A stretch of DNA of 64,000 bases from Lamellibrachia columna (taxonomy: Eukaryota; Annelida; Polychaeta; Sabellida; Siboglinidae). Below, piece after piece: positions 49,640-60,720 of the stretch (position 1 is its first letter; each line of letters opens with the position of its first letter). The DNA is taken from the NCBI GenBank assembly GCA_963662155.1, contig OY759270.1, forward strand, positions 49,916,803-49,980,802, in the 5' to 3' direction. The notes under the pieces are model-generated. The model was given only the letters and a program-made list of their open reading frames with translations, ran no database searches and had not been told where the DNA came from. Both the position numbers and the translations under genes were made by a program.

Positions 49640-50780
49640 GATGTGGGTTGGACAGCAGAGAGAGGAGTTGAACATATCTGGCACATTATCTTGCCAACAA
49701 CACCTCCCATTCGGAGTGCCGCAAGGATCCGTCCTTAGCTCTGTTCTGTTTAGCTTATATACTACGTCGCTCAGCCAAGCCATTACTAATCATAGTCTCA
49801 GTCATCTCCTCTACAAGTTTACATATCACTTTCACAATCAAATGCACAAGAATCTGTTTCAACTTTATGTGATTATCTTACTGATATCTTGTTTTGGATA
49901 GAATCAAGTAAGCTAAACCTTAATCCAGATAAAACAGACCTTATTATTATTGGCACTAAACAACAAAGAAATAGGGTCATCAACGATTTTCCAGTTAAAC
50001 TGTTTGGCAGTGATACATTCCCATCAGATACTCTTCGTAATCTAGGTGTTGTCTTTGATAGTGACTTCAACTTTCGCCAGCATATTTCTCAAGTATATAA
50101 ATCCTGTTTCTATCAAATACGTGATATCCGTCTAATTAGGCGTCACATATCTATATCTACTGCCAAAACAATATCACCGGCATTAATTAGTAGCCGCCTT
50201 GACTATTGTAATTCACTACTAAATAACATTGCTAAAAGAGACTTGGCTAAACTCCAACGAGTACAAAATTGTCTGGCACGTGTAGTCCTCAGGACGCCAC
50301 GGTTTTCACCATCACTACCACTACTTTAACTGTTACACTGGCTTCCTGTTTCTTATCGAATTAATATTAAGCTGTCCACGCTTACATATCGTGCTCTATT
50401 TACACATCAACCACCTTACTTGGCTAATCTCCTGCATCTTTCAAATATCCCTAGGCAGCTCAGATCATCAAAACAAAACAAAACTTATCTTGGGCAAACG
50501 TGCTTTCTCTGTCGCTGCGCCTAGGGTCTAAAATGAATTCCCCGTTACTTTGAAAATATCTGAAAGTACAGCTATTTTCCGAAAACAACTCAAGACAGAT
50601 TTATTCCAAACTGCATTTCCGCCATAAATCTTCGGTTGTCCCTCGTTCTGATAATGACTTGTGCGCGTCCCTGTTCACGATTATGCTTAATGATTATGTT
50701 TTGTTGAGTCTCTGAGCTCAGGTTCCTGAGGATATAGGCGCCATAGAAGTTAATTATTTTTATAAGAATGGATGGCTTTG
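49640..50780 (+). mobile_element. degenerate L2-like LINE, 3' portion
   Basis: The frame has GVPQGSVLSSVLFSLYTT, then the YADD region is scrambled. It resumes at 49,889 with LNLNPDKTDLIIIGTKQQRN and RLDYCNSLLNNIAKRDLAKL then QRVQNCLARVVLRTPR to 50,329. After a stop it continues LHWLPVSYRINIKLSTLTYR and PPYLANLL. This order is that of L2-clade ORF2 proteins, and the ATAGGCGCCATAGAAGTTAA near 50,730 resembles an L2 3' end. It is broken by stops and a lost YADD. Confidence 0.82.
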
Positions 50781-51019
50781 AGGACTTTGGTTGAATGGTT
50801 ACTGGGGATGGGCGTTCGGAGGTAGAAGTGTCGTCGGACACAAGCGGGAGCGAATGCGTCGGGTAAAGTAGAAAAAGTGACAACGTACAGAAAACTGTCA
50901 CACAGTTGAAAGGGAAAGTCACGAAGGAGCGTTAGCAAAAGGACAACGTAGCCTGGATATAACAACGTAATTCATTATCACTGAGGAAGATAAATAAATG
51001 GAACAAATCATGTATGCAT

Positions 51020-51190
51020 ATTATGTAAAAGCTGACAGAATGAATACGTTTTAAAACAAAATTAACACATATTTGGTAAGCGTGGACTACACGTTTAAAT
51101 GAAACCTTATTGGATTTTCGACACGCCAATGGCTTCTTCGACCACATCACGAGATTGTTGCATTGGATGGAAATCTGGTTAAATGGTAAA
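51020..51190 (+). pseudogene. dispersed LINE 3' remnant (copy 3)
   Basis: The plus strand shares TTTTCGACACGCCAATGGCTTC and CATTGGATGGAAATC with the remnants at 33,140 and 37,487. No intact frame. Confidence 0.45.
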
Positions 51191-51317
51191 AATGTAGATA
51201 TCTGGAAGTAAGTTCAGCCCAATCCTGGCCAGATCTGTTTCATCGGTTGCGTGTTGTGTTCACGTGCGTGCGTCCTTACGTATGCGCCTGTGTGCGTACG
51301 TGTATGCCTACGATGTG

Positions 51318-51319
51318 TG

Positions 51320-51410
<91 letters not shown>

Positions 51411-51436
51411 CTGCGGTGTGTGTGTGTGTGTGTGCG
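51318..51436. repeat. (GTGC)n and (TG)n microsatellite
   Basis: About 23 GTGC units, a CTGCG break, then TG repeats. RACV-type ORFs are artefacts. Confidence 0.97.
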
Positions 51437-51499
51437 TACGTGCGTGCATGCGGCGTGTGTTTCTAGTTTTTAGTTGTTTTCAGCACTCGGTGACGTTCC

Positions 51500-52065
51500 A
51501 TTAACTGACTAGTCTGTATGTTGTGGCTTCTACAATTGTTTGGTGTTTCAAGGCTTCAATCAACTTGCCAGCCTTTTTTAGAACATTATCGCCAAGCCAA
51601 CCTTTATATACTGGCATTGAGGGTGGTCATTGCCAGGGTGCACGTCATCCTCAGTCGTTCTTTTACGTCACGTCCCCAATTATCTGAGAAGGGACCGACA
51701 TTAACGTGATCATCGGAGTCACGAGATATACACAGTCCCCAGTGTTGAAAGCCAGGTTTTTACACCAAACATACCCATGCCCGGTCCGGGTCTTAAACTC
51801 AGAACTATGTCATGTAAAGCGGATGTGTTTTCGTGCGCGCGCAGTGGCCTATTGGGGGGGGGCATTTGGCCATGGCCACTTCCGAGATCCTAAATACGAT
51901 ATGTCATTGGATCTCAATGACAATGTTCATTGAGTATGGCGCTGTGACAGATCATTTAATTAATATTAGTGTTTTTATAATCGTACAGCATAGCCACTGC
52001 ATAAATATGCATAAAGGTATTCTGACTTTTTATTTGAAGAAACAGCGCATGGATAGCCATAGGAC
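51500..52065. other. unassigned sequence
   Basis: No gene recognised. It contains a GC-rich patch with a run of nine G at about 51,854-51,862, and ends at the 3' tail of LINE A. Confidence 0.4.
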
Positions 52066-52401
52066 TGCAAGTTCAAGTTCAAGTTTTATTCTCTAATACC
52101 ATACAATGGTGTATGAGATAAATGTACAATACCAAGAGTACTTGAAAGTACTCAAAACATTTAAAAATAATAAGAACAGTCAATGTTAGTTAAACTTACC
52201 AATTATGATTTTTATTAACTTACAAATTCTTATTAGTTTATTTAAACTATGAATATTAAACAACACAGAGAACTTGAAAGAATTAGGGTGATTAATAAAA
52301 TATTTTGTCAGAAATCTGTTTCTTTGGTCTGTTAAAGTTTCACATTGAAACAATAGTTGAAATTCACCCCATTACACAAAGTACAATACCTTTCATTGCT
52401 A

Positions 52402-52704
52402 TCAATATTGAACCATCTGTTTCAAGAGGCAGTTTTGTGTTACCAGCCTAAATTGAGTGAAACGAATTCTTAATCTCTCTGGTAACAGTATCAAGTATGA
52501 TTCAAACTCGGATACTTCTTTAAATATTCTATAGGTAATACATTTATCATTGTGAAATACATTTGATGACCATGTTTGAATATATTCATCACGAAGTCTG
52601 ATTTTAAGACAATTATTTAGCCATTTGTGATTGACGGCATTAGGAAAGTGCCAAACGTTAGAAAGGCCACTTTCATATAAAATATTTTGAACAGTTTTAT
52701 CCAA
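52402..52704 (-). pseudogene. LINE A ORF2 C-terminal fragment
   Basis: It encodes DKTVQNILYESGLSNVWHFP, WSSNVFHNDKCITYRIFKEV and ERLRIRFTQFRLVTQNCLL. The pattern KCxxYRIFK...LP...RxxxTxFR is the extreme C-terminus of this LINE family. Its left neighbour is the 3' UTR; its right neighbour is the LINE B insertion. Confidence 0.75.
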
Positions 52705-52899
52705 GATGAATGAATGAATGAATAACTTTATTTTGGCTACACATACATTTTGAGATATTTACAATATGATATGAGTCAGAGATTATACGAATAGCAGAGC
52801 AACCAAGGAGATCCTCTAGAAACCCCGCAGGGCTTATGACGAGGACCACCCAGAAATAAATCAACATAATTATTTTGTTTCCTTAGGCTTAAGCCAAAA

Positions 52900-53530
52900 A
52901 CATATACTACGCAACATTATTGTAATTGAAATACAATATAATGTAAAAAAATTGCTTAAATATGTACATACAAATTGTAATTATAACCTAACTAATTATT
53001 GCACATGAATACGTTACAATGTGAACATGAACACATTAAGTAATGCAGGAAAAAATTGCTTAAATATGTACATACAAATTGTAGTTAGAATTTTATAAAC
53101 AAATACTACACTAATAACCTAACAAATTATTGCACATGAATACATTACAATGTGAACATGAACACATTAAGTAATGCAGGAACCATGAATACATTAAATA
53201 CTACACGAACATCACTACATTAAATACTACACGAACATCAATACATGGTTTTTTCTGCCATGTTAAAATAATGGTAGATGTAAAGTATATGTTATACAAA
53301 TATAAAATTTAGTCTCAAAAATGTTGCTTAAATATCAACATACAATTTGTACTTTGAATTATATGAACAAATAATACACTAACTACACAACTGTCATGTA
53401 TTCATTAAATGTGAGCATGAATACATTAATACATGATCCTGACTACATTAAATATTACATAAGCATGAAACACATGGTCTTCTCCACCATGTGAAAATAA
53501 ATGTAGATATATAGTACATTTTGTACAAAT
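52900..53530. repeat. about 100-bp repeats in the LINE B 3' UTR
   Basis: TTGCTTAAATATGTACATAC, TTGCACATGAATAC and GTGAACATGAACACATTAAG recur at about 52,950, 53,055 and 53,326 with divergence. Repeated 3' UTR blocks are common in CR1-group LINEs. Confidence 0.75.
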
Positions 53531-53576
53531 ACAAAGTTTTTTTTTTTTGCAGTGTTTACTGTAAAGTCATTGATAT

Positions 53577-55224
53577 TTAGAGAGTAACAATTCTTTGTTT
53601 ATTTTTAAATTGGTTAATGGACACAAGCTGTTTTAATTTACTAGGTAATGCATTCCAGAATACTGGTCCTGAATAGTTTATTGTACATTTCCTGCTGTTT
53701 GTTCTTATGTTTTGGATATAATAGCTATTTTGGTTTCTTAGATTATGTTTGTGGATATTTTGTATTCTCGTAAGCATTGATGACATAGAATCTGGGAGTT
53801 TGTTATTTGCTGCTTTATACATAAAAATTCCTAGTTGATGTTTATATAGATCATCCAATTTTAATAGTTTTAACTTTGAGAATAGAGGATCAGTGTGTGC
53901 GATGTAATGAGAATTTGTGATTATCCTAATAGCTTTCTTCTGTAGTATTCTTAGTTTGTTTAAGTTTGTACAATATGAATTTTCCCACAATAGAGTGCAA
54001 TATTGTAAATGTGATAAGATCAATGAACAATAAATAGTTCTCATTATATACATAGGGAGAAAATGTTTTAATTTGTTAAGCATTCCCACATTCCGTGCTA
54101 TTTGTTTTGATAGGTTGTCAATATGTGTTGTCCAACTTAAGTGCTCATCTATAAATATCCCTAGGAATTTGGTGAATTTGACATGCTTTATTTTGTTTCC
54201 ATCTACTTGTATTAAGGCACTGTTGATATTGTATTTTTTTCCTTTTGGTGTGAATATAATAAAATTTGACTTTTTGGTGTTTAGGGAAAGTTTGTTGGTA
54301 TGGAACCATGTTGAAATTTTTTGTATTTCTATGTTTACCTCTTCGATGAGAGTGTGGAAGCATGTATGAGCATGAAAGAGACTTGTGTCATCTGCAAACA
54401 GTATAGGATTTAGGATATCTGATACATTTTCAATATCATTTATATATAAAACTAAAGAGTAATGGGCCTAATATAGATCCTTGTGGAACTCCACATGTAA
54501 TTGTCATATATTTTGAGTCTGCTTGGTTATACGATACATACTGTCTTCTGTTATTAAGATAGCTTTTAAACCAGTTGCAGGCATTACCTCTTATACCGTA
54601 GCATTGAAGTTTATTTATTAAAATGTTATGATCTATTGTATCGAAAGCCTTGGAGAGATCAAGAAAAACACCTATATTATACTTTTTATGGTCCATGTTA
54701 CTTGATATTTTATCAACCAAATCAATCAGTGCCATATACGTAGAATAGTTTTTCCTAAATACGTATTGTTTTTTTGATATTATGTTGTGTTCTGCTAAAA
54801 AATTGTAAAGCCTATTGTACATTAGGCGTTCCAGTATTTTTGAGAGGCATGGAAGGATAGAAATAGGTCTATAATTTGAGAATAGTTCAGGGTTTTCATT
54901 TTTATACAAGGGGATAACCTTTGCTATTTTTAGTTTGCTGGGCACAATGCCAGTCATAAGTGAATTATTGAAAATGTGTGCAAGTTGATTTGCAATTTGT
55001 GGTATAATTTGTTTAATAATGTGTGGATCAACATTGTCGAATCCACTTGATTTCTTTGAATTTGCTTTTTTTACTATGTTAATTATTTCCTCAGAATATG
55101 TAGGTGTACAGAAAAAACTTGATGCATTTTTTTTTATAAATTGTGTTGGGTCATTACCTGTTTGTGTTAAGTTTACATTAAGGCGATGACCTATGTTGGT
55201 AAAATAATTATTGAAATGGTCCAC
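53577..55224 (-). pseudogene. LINE B reverse transcriptase and C-terminus
   Basis: 55,224-54,436 carries NNYFTNIGH, FSNYRPISILPCLSKILERL, GVFLDLSKAFDTIDHNIL and CGVPQGSILGPLLF. A one-base slip after this moves the frame, and YINDIENVSDILNPILFADD (catalytic FADD) follows. The part 54,089-53,577 encodes HFLPMYIMRTIYCSLILSHL, QYCTLLWENSY and the FWNALPSKLKQL end. The catalytic Asp residues are all still visible; the frameshift makes it non-functional. Confidence 0.88.
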
Positions 55225-55357
55225 TATTTCCCTTTTGTCTGTACAGTGGATACCATCTAATGTAATAAATTTATCATTTATTATAGATTTATTATCTTTG
55301 GACTTTATAACTTAATTTATGGTGCTCCATGTTTTTCTGCAATCATTTTTATATAGC

Positions 55358-55576
55358 TCAAATGTCTTTAAAATATTTTTTCTTTGACTGTCTGATTACA
55401 TGAGTCAGTTTGTTTTTGTAATTTTTGTAGATAATCTCATTTTCGGTAGAAGGGTTGCACTTAAATATTTTGAACAGGTGATTTTTTTGCCTACAGGATA
55501 TTAATATGCCTTTCGTGAGCCATTCGCTTTTGCAGGTTTTCATTTTAATTTTTTTCCACGGTAAGCATTCATTCAT
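55358..55576 (-). pseudogene. LINE B ORF2 linker segment
   Basis: It encodes SEWLTKGILISCRQKNHLFK and KLTHVIRQSKKKYF, the usual region between endonuclease and reverse transcriptase. An extra GAAT unit in a GAATGAATGAATG run shifts the frame at its start. Confidence 0.75.
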
Positions 55577-55727
55577 TCATTTGTGTGTTTAGTATTTCCA
55601 GAAAGGTATCATATGAAGTGCAGGGGTTTTGATCCTTGTACACCTCCTCCCAGTTTGAAGTTTGTAATTGCGTTTTTAATTTGCTTATGTTTGCTGAGCT
55701 AGCCATGCGTTTGTAAACAATTTTGTA

Positions 55728-56610
55728 TTAATTTTCTCTTTTTACCCCTAATTCATAAAAGGTAAATATCGGGAAGTGATCTGATATGTCATTATAAAGG
55801 ATACCAGATTTTATTGAATATTCATGAATGTTGGTTATAATATTGTCTATAAGTGTAGCTGTCTGTTTAGTGACCCTTGTTGGTTTGCTAATTGTTGGAT
55901 AGAATGCATTGGCAAACATATTATGGATAAAATCTGTTGTTTGGAGGTTTGTGTCAGACCTAAGTAAGTCAATGTTAAAATCTGCCATTAATATGCATTT
56001 CTTTCTTTCATTTGAAATTCTTCCTAATAAATCATTAAATTGTATATTAAATGTATTTATGCATGTGTCAGGCTGTTTATAGATAACACCAATAACAATT
56101 TTGTCTTTTTCTGTTTCGACTTCTACAAATAATGATTCATATAGACAATTCTCAGAGTTTGTATTTATGTCATTTCTTTCCTTAAACTTTAACCTGTTAG
56201 CAATATACATACCAACACCACCTCCTCGTTTTTCCATTCTAGGTTTTGACAGAAATGTGTAATCTGTCATATTATAACTATCAATGCTTTCCACCGGCTT
56301 TATCCAAGTTTCAGTTATACCTATACAGTCGAAATTAACATTTAGTGATTTTAGACTATATTCAAGTGTCAAAATTTTTGGATAAACTTCTACAATTTAT
56401 TGTCAATGTAGAGAACTTACTGTTTGTGTTACATTTACACTGTAGGTTGTAAAGTTCAGAGTCGGTGTGATAATTACACTTTCTTAAACAGTCTTGTACA
56501 TTACCTAGATAGTTTGTCTTACATCCTCCCTCAGTGTCTTCTATAATACCATCTATGTTAAAACATGGATTTTTTTCGATAGTCATGTCTAAGTCTAATT
56601 TCACACACAA
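55728..56610 (-). pseudogene. LINE B apurinic-type endonuclease domain
   Basis: After an N-terminal Cys-rich part (56,610-56,362), a one-base slip in an A5T4 run shifts to 56,372-55,728. Motifs: CIGITETWI, KRGGGVGMYIANRL, GVIYKQPD, ADFNIDLL and ISDHFPIF. These contain the catalytic Glu, Asn, Asp and His of the exonuclease-endonuclease-phosphatase fold. Confidence 0.88.
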
Positions 56611-56650
56611 GTACTGTTGACTATGTACAGTTTCACATGGGGTTTCCTAT

Positions 56651-57499
56651 TCACTGTCGACACAGTTCACGTAAGTTAACAAGATCTCTTTCGTGCACGA
56701 TTGTTTCCTTTCTGCCGCTGGTCAATAGGCATATAATCCGTCCGTCAATCGTCCATGTCGATTTGACTTCATCAACTGTGCGCGCTTTCCGTAATAACTC
56801 CATTCGCTGTTTCGTCAAGTTCTCTGTAATCACCAGTCGTGTACCTTTTAGCTTGCGCTTTGCACCGAAGATCGATCGTCTCGCATCGTACGATTTCAGT
56901 TTCACGATAATCGGCCGTGGCTTTCCATTCGAGCTTCCGTTGTTGTGAGTGTGGCCAAGGCGGTGGCTACGGTCGATACAGTCACTCGTCAGCTGCAGGC
57001 CGAGTTTCCCATTGCACACCGACAGGACTGCCTTGTCGGAGTCTGTCTGCTCCTCGGAGACACCGTGCAACAGGAGGCAGTTCCGACGGCTGTACTGTTC
57101 TTGTGTGTCACTGTCATCCCGTAGCTCCTTGTTGGCCCGTTCCAAGTCGACAACACGCCTCTCCAAATTTCGTATCGTGTCTGTTGTGTGGCCATTGTCG
57201 ACAGCGCATGACACGTAGATGTCCTGTTTGATATTATCGAGGACACCGTTTTTTAGAACATTTTTGGCTAGCTTTTCAAGAAAGTTTGGGCTATCCATGA
57301 GTTTTTGTATGATCGCCTGGGTTACCGTCTCCAGTATTTTCTTCATGATGTCATCGTCATTCTGAATCAAGCTGAGGACGGCGGCTCGCACGTCGCCATC
57401 TTGAATGGTCATCGAAGCAGATTCTGTGGTTCTGCTTCGAAGTTCATCATTCACTTTAGTGTCCTGTTTTCGGTTTCTGGAGGACATGGCTGTATTCAC
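56651..57499 (-). CDS. LINE B ORF1 protein (282 aa, intact)
   Basis: The reading frame is intact, with ATG at 57,499 and stop at 56,651. A predicted coiled coil (NLERRVVDLERANKELRDD, residues about 110-130) precedes an RRM-like L1-ORF1/transposase_22-type region (SRRNCLLLHGVSEEQTDSDK, CIDRSHRLG, RPIIVKLKSYDAR) and a C-terminal domain. This is the usual ORF1p plan of CR1/L1-group LINEs: trimeric, RNA binding. Its integrity contrasts with the broken ORF2, so insertion is likely recent. Confidence 0.82.
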   Translation of the reverse strand: MNTAMSSRNRKQDTKVNDELRSRTTESASMTIQDGDVRAAVLSLIQNDDDIMKKILETVTQAIIQKLMDSPNFLEKLAKNVLKNGVLDNIKQDIYVSCAVDNGHTTDTIRNLERRVVDLERANKELRDDSDTQEQYSRRNCLLLHGVSEEQTDSDKAVLSVCNGKLGLQLTSDCIDRSHRLGHTHNNGSSNGKPRPIIVKLKSYDARRSIFGAKRKLKGTRLVITENLTKQRMELLRKARTVDEVKSTWTIDGRIICLLTSGRKETIVHERDLVNLRELCRQ

Positions 57500-57572
57500 A
57501 ACAGCACTAGTTACTGCTAGCGTAGTTTTTTTCAGTATGTGTTCTCGCTTAAAGTGTTTTTTAGAAGTTTAG

Positions 57573-58324
57573 TTATAGAGCTGACTTTTCACTGAACACT
57601 AGCACGCCGCCATTTTTGATTGGTGATTCATACTCACTGTTATTATTTAAGTTGAGTAATAATCTGTACATTATCACTGATAACTTTGAATCTTTTCCTT
57701 GTTCTAGCTTAATCAAGAAATTAGCCATCCTTTGCTTAATTTGTATCACTAGTGGTGGTCTGCCTAGTTCGCCATATATCATACATTTAGAAGTAGATTT
57801 GTTGACATGCAATACCATTTTATTCTACAGAATTCCAAGTGAAGTTTTTCAATGATATCACAATTCTCATACCCCCATACTTCACAACCATATAACAGAA
57901 ATGGTACAACAGTATGATCAAATAGTTGAAATATTATATCAATTGGAAGAAGTAATTGTCATGACTTTTTAATCAAACTATACATAGCTTTCTGTGCTTG
58001 CACGTATTGCCTTTGCTTGGTAAAAACAAATCTTCCATTATAATTCATGATTAAACCAAGATAAACATAGTCAAAACAAACATCGAGGTTTGTTCCATTG
58101 AAAGAAAATGTAGGAATTTTACAGGTTTTACCTTTAGAGAAAATTAAAACTTTAGTCTTAGTTGTATTAATTTTTAAAGACCATAATTTACAATAATGAG
58201 ATACTGAATTTAAGCAATTCTGAAGTTCAGTGGCTGACTCCGCCATTATGATAGTATCATCTGCATACAATAATAGATACAACTTTAGAAAAAACACATA
58301 CATCATTAGTTTGAAGTTTGCCAT
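57573..58324 (-). pseudogene. LINE A reverse transcriptase, second block
   Basis: It encodes LLYADDTIIMAESATELQNC (YADD motif), KINTTKTKVLIFSKGK, then in a shifted frame PFLLYGCEVWGYENCDIIEK and after another shift MIYGELGRPPLVIQIKQRMA. Just upstream, 58,445-58,370, FFECNQGVRQGENLSPLLFK is legible. LINE B interrupts it at 57,617. Confidence 0.82.
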
Positions 58325-58684
58325 TAATGAGATCAGAAACCATAGTCAAACCATTGAAAGATTTTGTAACTAAAATCTTTCATGTCATTAAGAAAAAATT
58401 TAAATAACAATGGTGAGAGATTCTCCCCCTGCCGTACCCCTTGATTGCATTCAAAGAAGTCAGACATACAACTATCATTTATTTTAATACAAGACTTGGC
58501 CTTAGTATATATGTTGTATATTACATTTTACACTTTACTGTAATCATATTCATGCTATCTAAATACTCATTCAACCTGTTATTTAGTACAGATGTAAATA
58601 TTAATCATAATTACCCCTCAAGAAACTTGAAGTTTGTTCTGAATATTTCGACTGCATCTCGCAGTCTTCTTCAGCAGACTGAAG

Positions 58685-59281
58685 TTACGGATGTGTCACA
58701 TGACCAATGTCATGTGACACAAGCTGGAGTAGGACTGGTGGGAGCTCCTGGCCTACGTCTCGGTTCAGCGTAGGTTTCTTTCTGTGGATGTTAATCACCT
58801 CATTTATTTTTCTCCTGTGCCAGTTCTCCTCGTGGTCTAGAATATTAACGTCCTTCATAGAGCACTGATGGCCTGTGTTCAGTTTGTGTTCACTTATAGC
58901 TGAAAGGGGTTGGTGACAAGATAGATGTTCTTTGATTCTTGTGCCAAGTGTTCTGGCTGTTTCTCCTATATAGTGTTGGTCACATTCTGGGCATTGTATG
59001 TCATATACTACCCCACACTTTGCTGCCTTTGCTGTTCTGTCTTTTGGGTGTACCAACAGTGACCTCAGGGTGTTGATAAGTTTGTGGTAAACCGGGATGT
59101 TATAGGACTTGAAAATCCTTGCTACTTGTTCTGATAGTTTACTAATGTAGGGCATACCTATGGCATGTTGTCTTCTGCTGGTTTCTATGGTGGTGTTCTC
59201 CTTCCTTCTCATTGGTTGCGTGGTGTTAAACATCCAAGTTTTGTAACCATTTGCTTTCAGCACTTTCTTGATGTGGTCCAC
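58685..59281 (-). pseudogene. PLE GIY-YIG endonuclease domain
   Basis: It includes AKCGVVYDIQCPECDQHYIG then ETARTLGTRIKEH, with GIY-YIG written as GVVY...HYIG, the CPxC zinc-like pair, and the conserved Arg and His-rich following helix. It follows the reverse transcriptase in another frame because of the 26-bp duplication. The protein ends inside the terminal repeat. Confidence 0.9.
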
Positions 59282-60180
59282 CTCTGTGTTCTTGTGATGT
59301 GGTCCACCTCTGTGTTCTTGTCTTCTTCTTTCGTTATCAGGTTTTCCGCCCTTTGGAGGAGTGTCCTGACCACTGATCGTTTGTGTTCTAGGTGGCGATT
59401 AGAATCCCAATTCAAATATTGGTCCGTGTGGGTTGCTTTCCGATATATCTTGACCTTGGTTGATCCATCATCATTCAGGCATACACACGTGTCTAGAAAG
59501 GCTAACGTATTGTCCTGTTCTGGTTCTACTGTGTACTTAATGTTCTCGTTCATTGAATTCAGATGGTGTGTGAAATGTTCTACTTCGCTCTCTTGTAATA
59601 CTGTGAATGTGTCATCTACATACCTCAACCAGATGTCTGGAGGATGAGGTGCTTCTGTGATGGCTCTTTCCTCAAAATGTTCCATGTATAGGTTTGCCAC
59701 TATCGGAGAGACCGGTGAACCCATGGCTGCTCCCTTCTTCTGTTTGTAGAATACTCCATCATAAATTAAATATGTGGTGTTCAGACAGATTTCTAACAGT
59801 GTGATGATCTGATTTACTGATAGTTCACATCTGTCTTTCAGTGTTGTATCCTGGTTTAGTCGGTCCTTTATCACTGATACTGCCTCTGTCACCGGGATAC
59901 TCGTGAACAGGGCTGTCACATCAAAATACACCATTTTCCTCCCTGGTGGAACTTCCAACTCTTTGATCTTCTTTACAAACTGTATGCTGTTTTTCACAAA
60001 ATGTTCTGTTTTTCCAACTAGTGGGCTCAAAATGCTGGCTAGGAACTTTGCCGTCTTGTATGTAATGCTACCTATACTTGATACTATAGGTCTTAATGGA
60101 ACATTGTTCTTGTGGACCTTAGGCAATCCATAGAATTTTGGGACTGTTTCTGATGTAGGGTAGATCCTGTAGTATGACAT
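59257..60180 (-). pseudogene. PLE reverse transcriptase (5'-truncated)
   Basis: It opens at FYGLPKVHK and includes [53 protein letters not shown] and WLRYVDDTF (catalytic YVDD). The N-terminal part of the protein is missing. The frame ends prematurely because a 26-bp direct duplication (59,269-59,320) shifts it before the endonuclease domain. Confidence 0.92.
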
Positions 60181-60325
60181 TGGTCATGTGACACATCCGT
60201 AACTTCAGTCTGTTGAAGAAGACTGCGAGATGCAGTCGAAATATTCAGAACAAACTTCAAGTTTCTTGAGAGGTAATTATGATTAATATTAATAACCAAG
60301 AAACCGGATCATCTATCCATTCAAG

Positions 60326-60720
60326 CAGATGTAAATAGTTTGCCAAGACAACTGAGGATGGTTATTCCCCTGTAATTATTTGCATCTGCAAAAGAACCTT
60401 TATTTTTATAAATTTGCTTAATAAATCCACATGTCCATGACTTAGGAATAAAACCTGATTATAAAACCAAATTGAATAATGTTGTAAATACAGATAACAT
60501 CTTAGGAGTGGAAGCTTTAAGAAATTCATTAATTATTAGATCAGGACTACAAGCCTTGTTATTTTTTAAACTGCGTGTAGCTTTTAATTCTTCTTCATCA
60601 GTAAATGGAGCATTTATAAAGTCATTATTAGCTGAACTAATTAGAGCATCAATGTCTACATAACTTTCATTATTAGTTACATCATTACAATTAAATGTTT
60701 TAAAGTGGTCAACAAAACAT
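60326..60720 (-). pseudogene. LINE A reverse transcriptase, N-terminal block
   Basis: Minus frames read NNDFINAPFTDEEELKATRS, LKNNKACSPDLIINEFLKAS, then after a stop GFIPKSWTCGFIKQIYKNKG and NNYRGITILSCLGKLFTS, where the Penelope insertion cuts. These are the fingers and first palm motifs. Confidence 0.82.

Larger units (their letters stand above)
52708..57617 (-). mobile_element. LINE B: nearly full-length CR1-like retrotransposon inserted in LINE A
   Basis: It is about 4.9 kb. The 5' end is at the AAAAATGGCGGC near 57,617, then ORF1 (57,499-56,651), the endonuclease (56,610-55,728), reverse transcriptase (55,224-53,577), a 0.9-kb 3' UTR with about 100-bp internal repeats, and a 3' end of ATTC tetramers. 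LINE A coding sequence resumes directly on both sides with at most 3-4 bp of target duplication. ORF1 is intact but ORF2 has frameshifts (about 56,370; a GAAT-unit expansion near 55,570; near 55,360; near 54,455) and in-frame stops. Confidence 0.88.
58600..60325 (-). mobile_element. Penelope-like element (PLE) with 11-bp target-site duplication
   Basis: It encodes a PLE reverse transcriptase and a GIY-YIG endonuclease on the minus strand. Both ends carry the same block of about 110 bp in inverted orientation (58,600-58,709 and 60,178-60,290), as in PLEs with inverted terminal pLTR copies. CAGATGTAAAT occurs at 58,589-58,599 and 60,326-60,336 as the target duplication; deleting the element restores the LINE A frame. 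The 5' coding end is truncated at about 60,180. Confidence 0.92.

Noticed and set aside
51700..51870. Possible tRNA-derived SINE (GGTCCGGGTCTTAAACTC resembles a B box)
   Set aside because: No matching A box at proper spacing and no cloverleaf could be drawn.
56637..57520. Plus ORFs of 71-104 codons
   Set aside because: They are antisense to LINE B ORF1, which is the intact coding frame.
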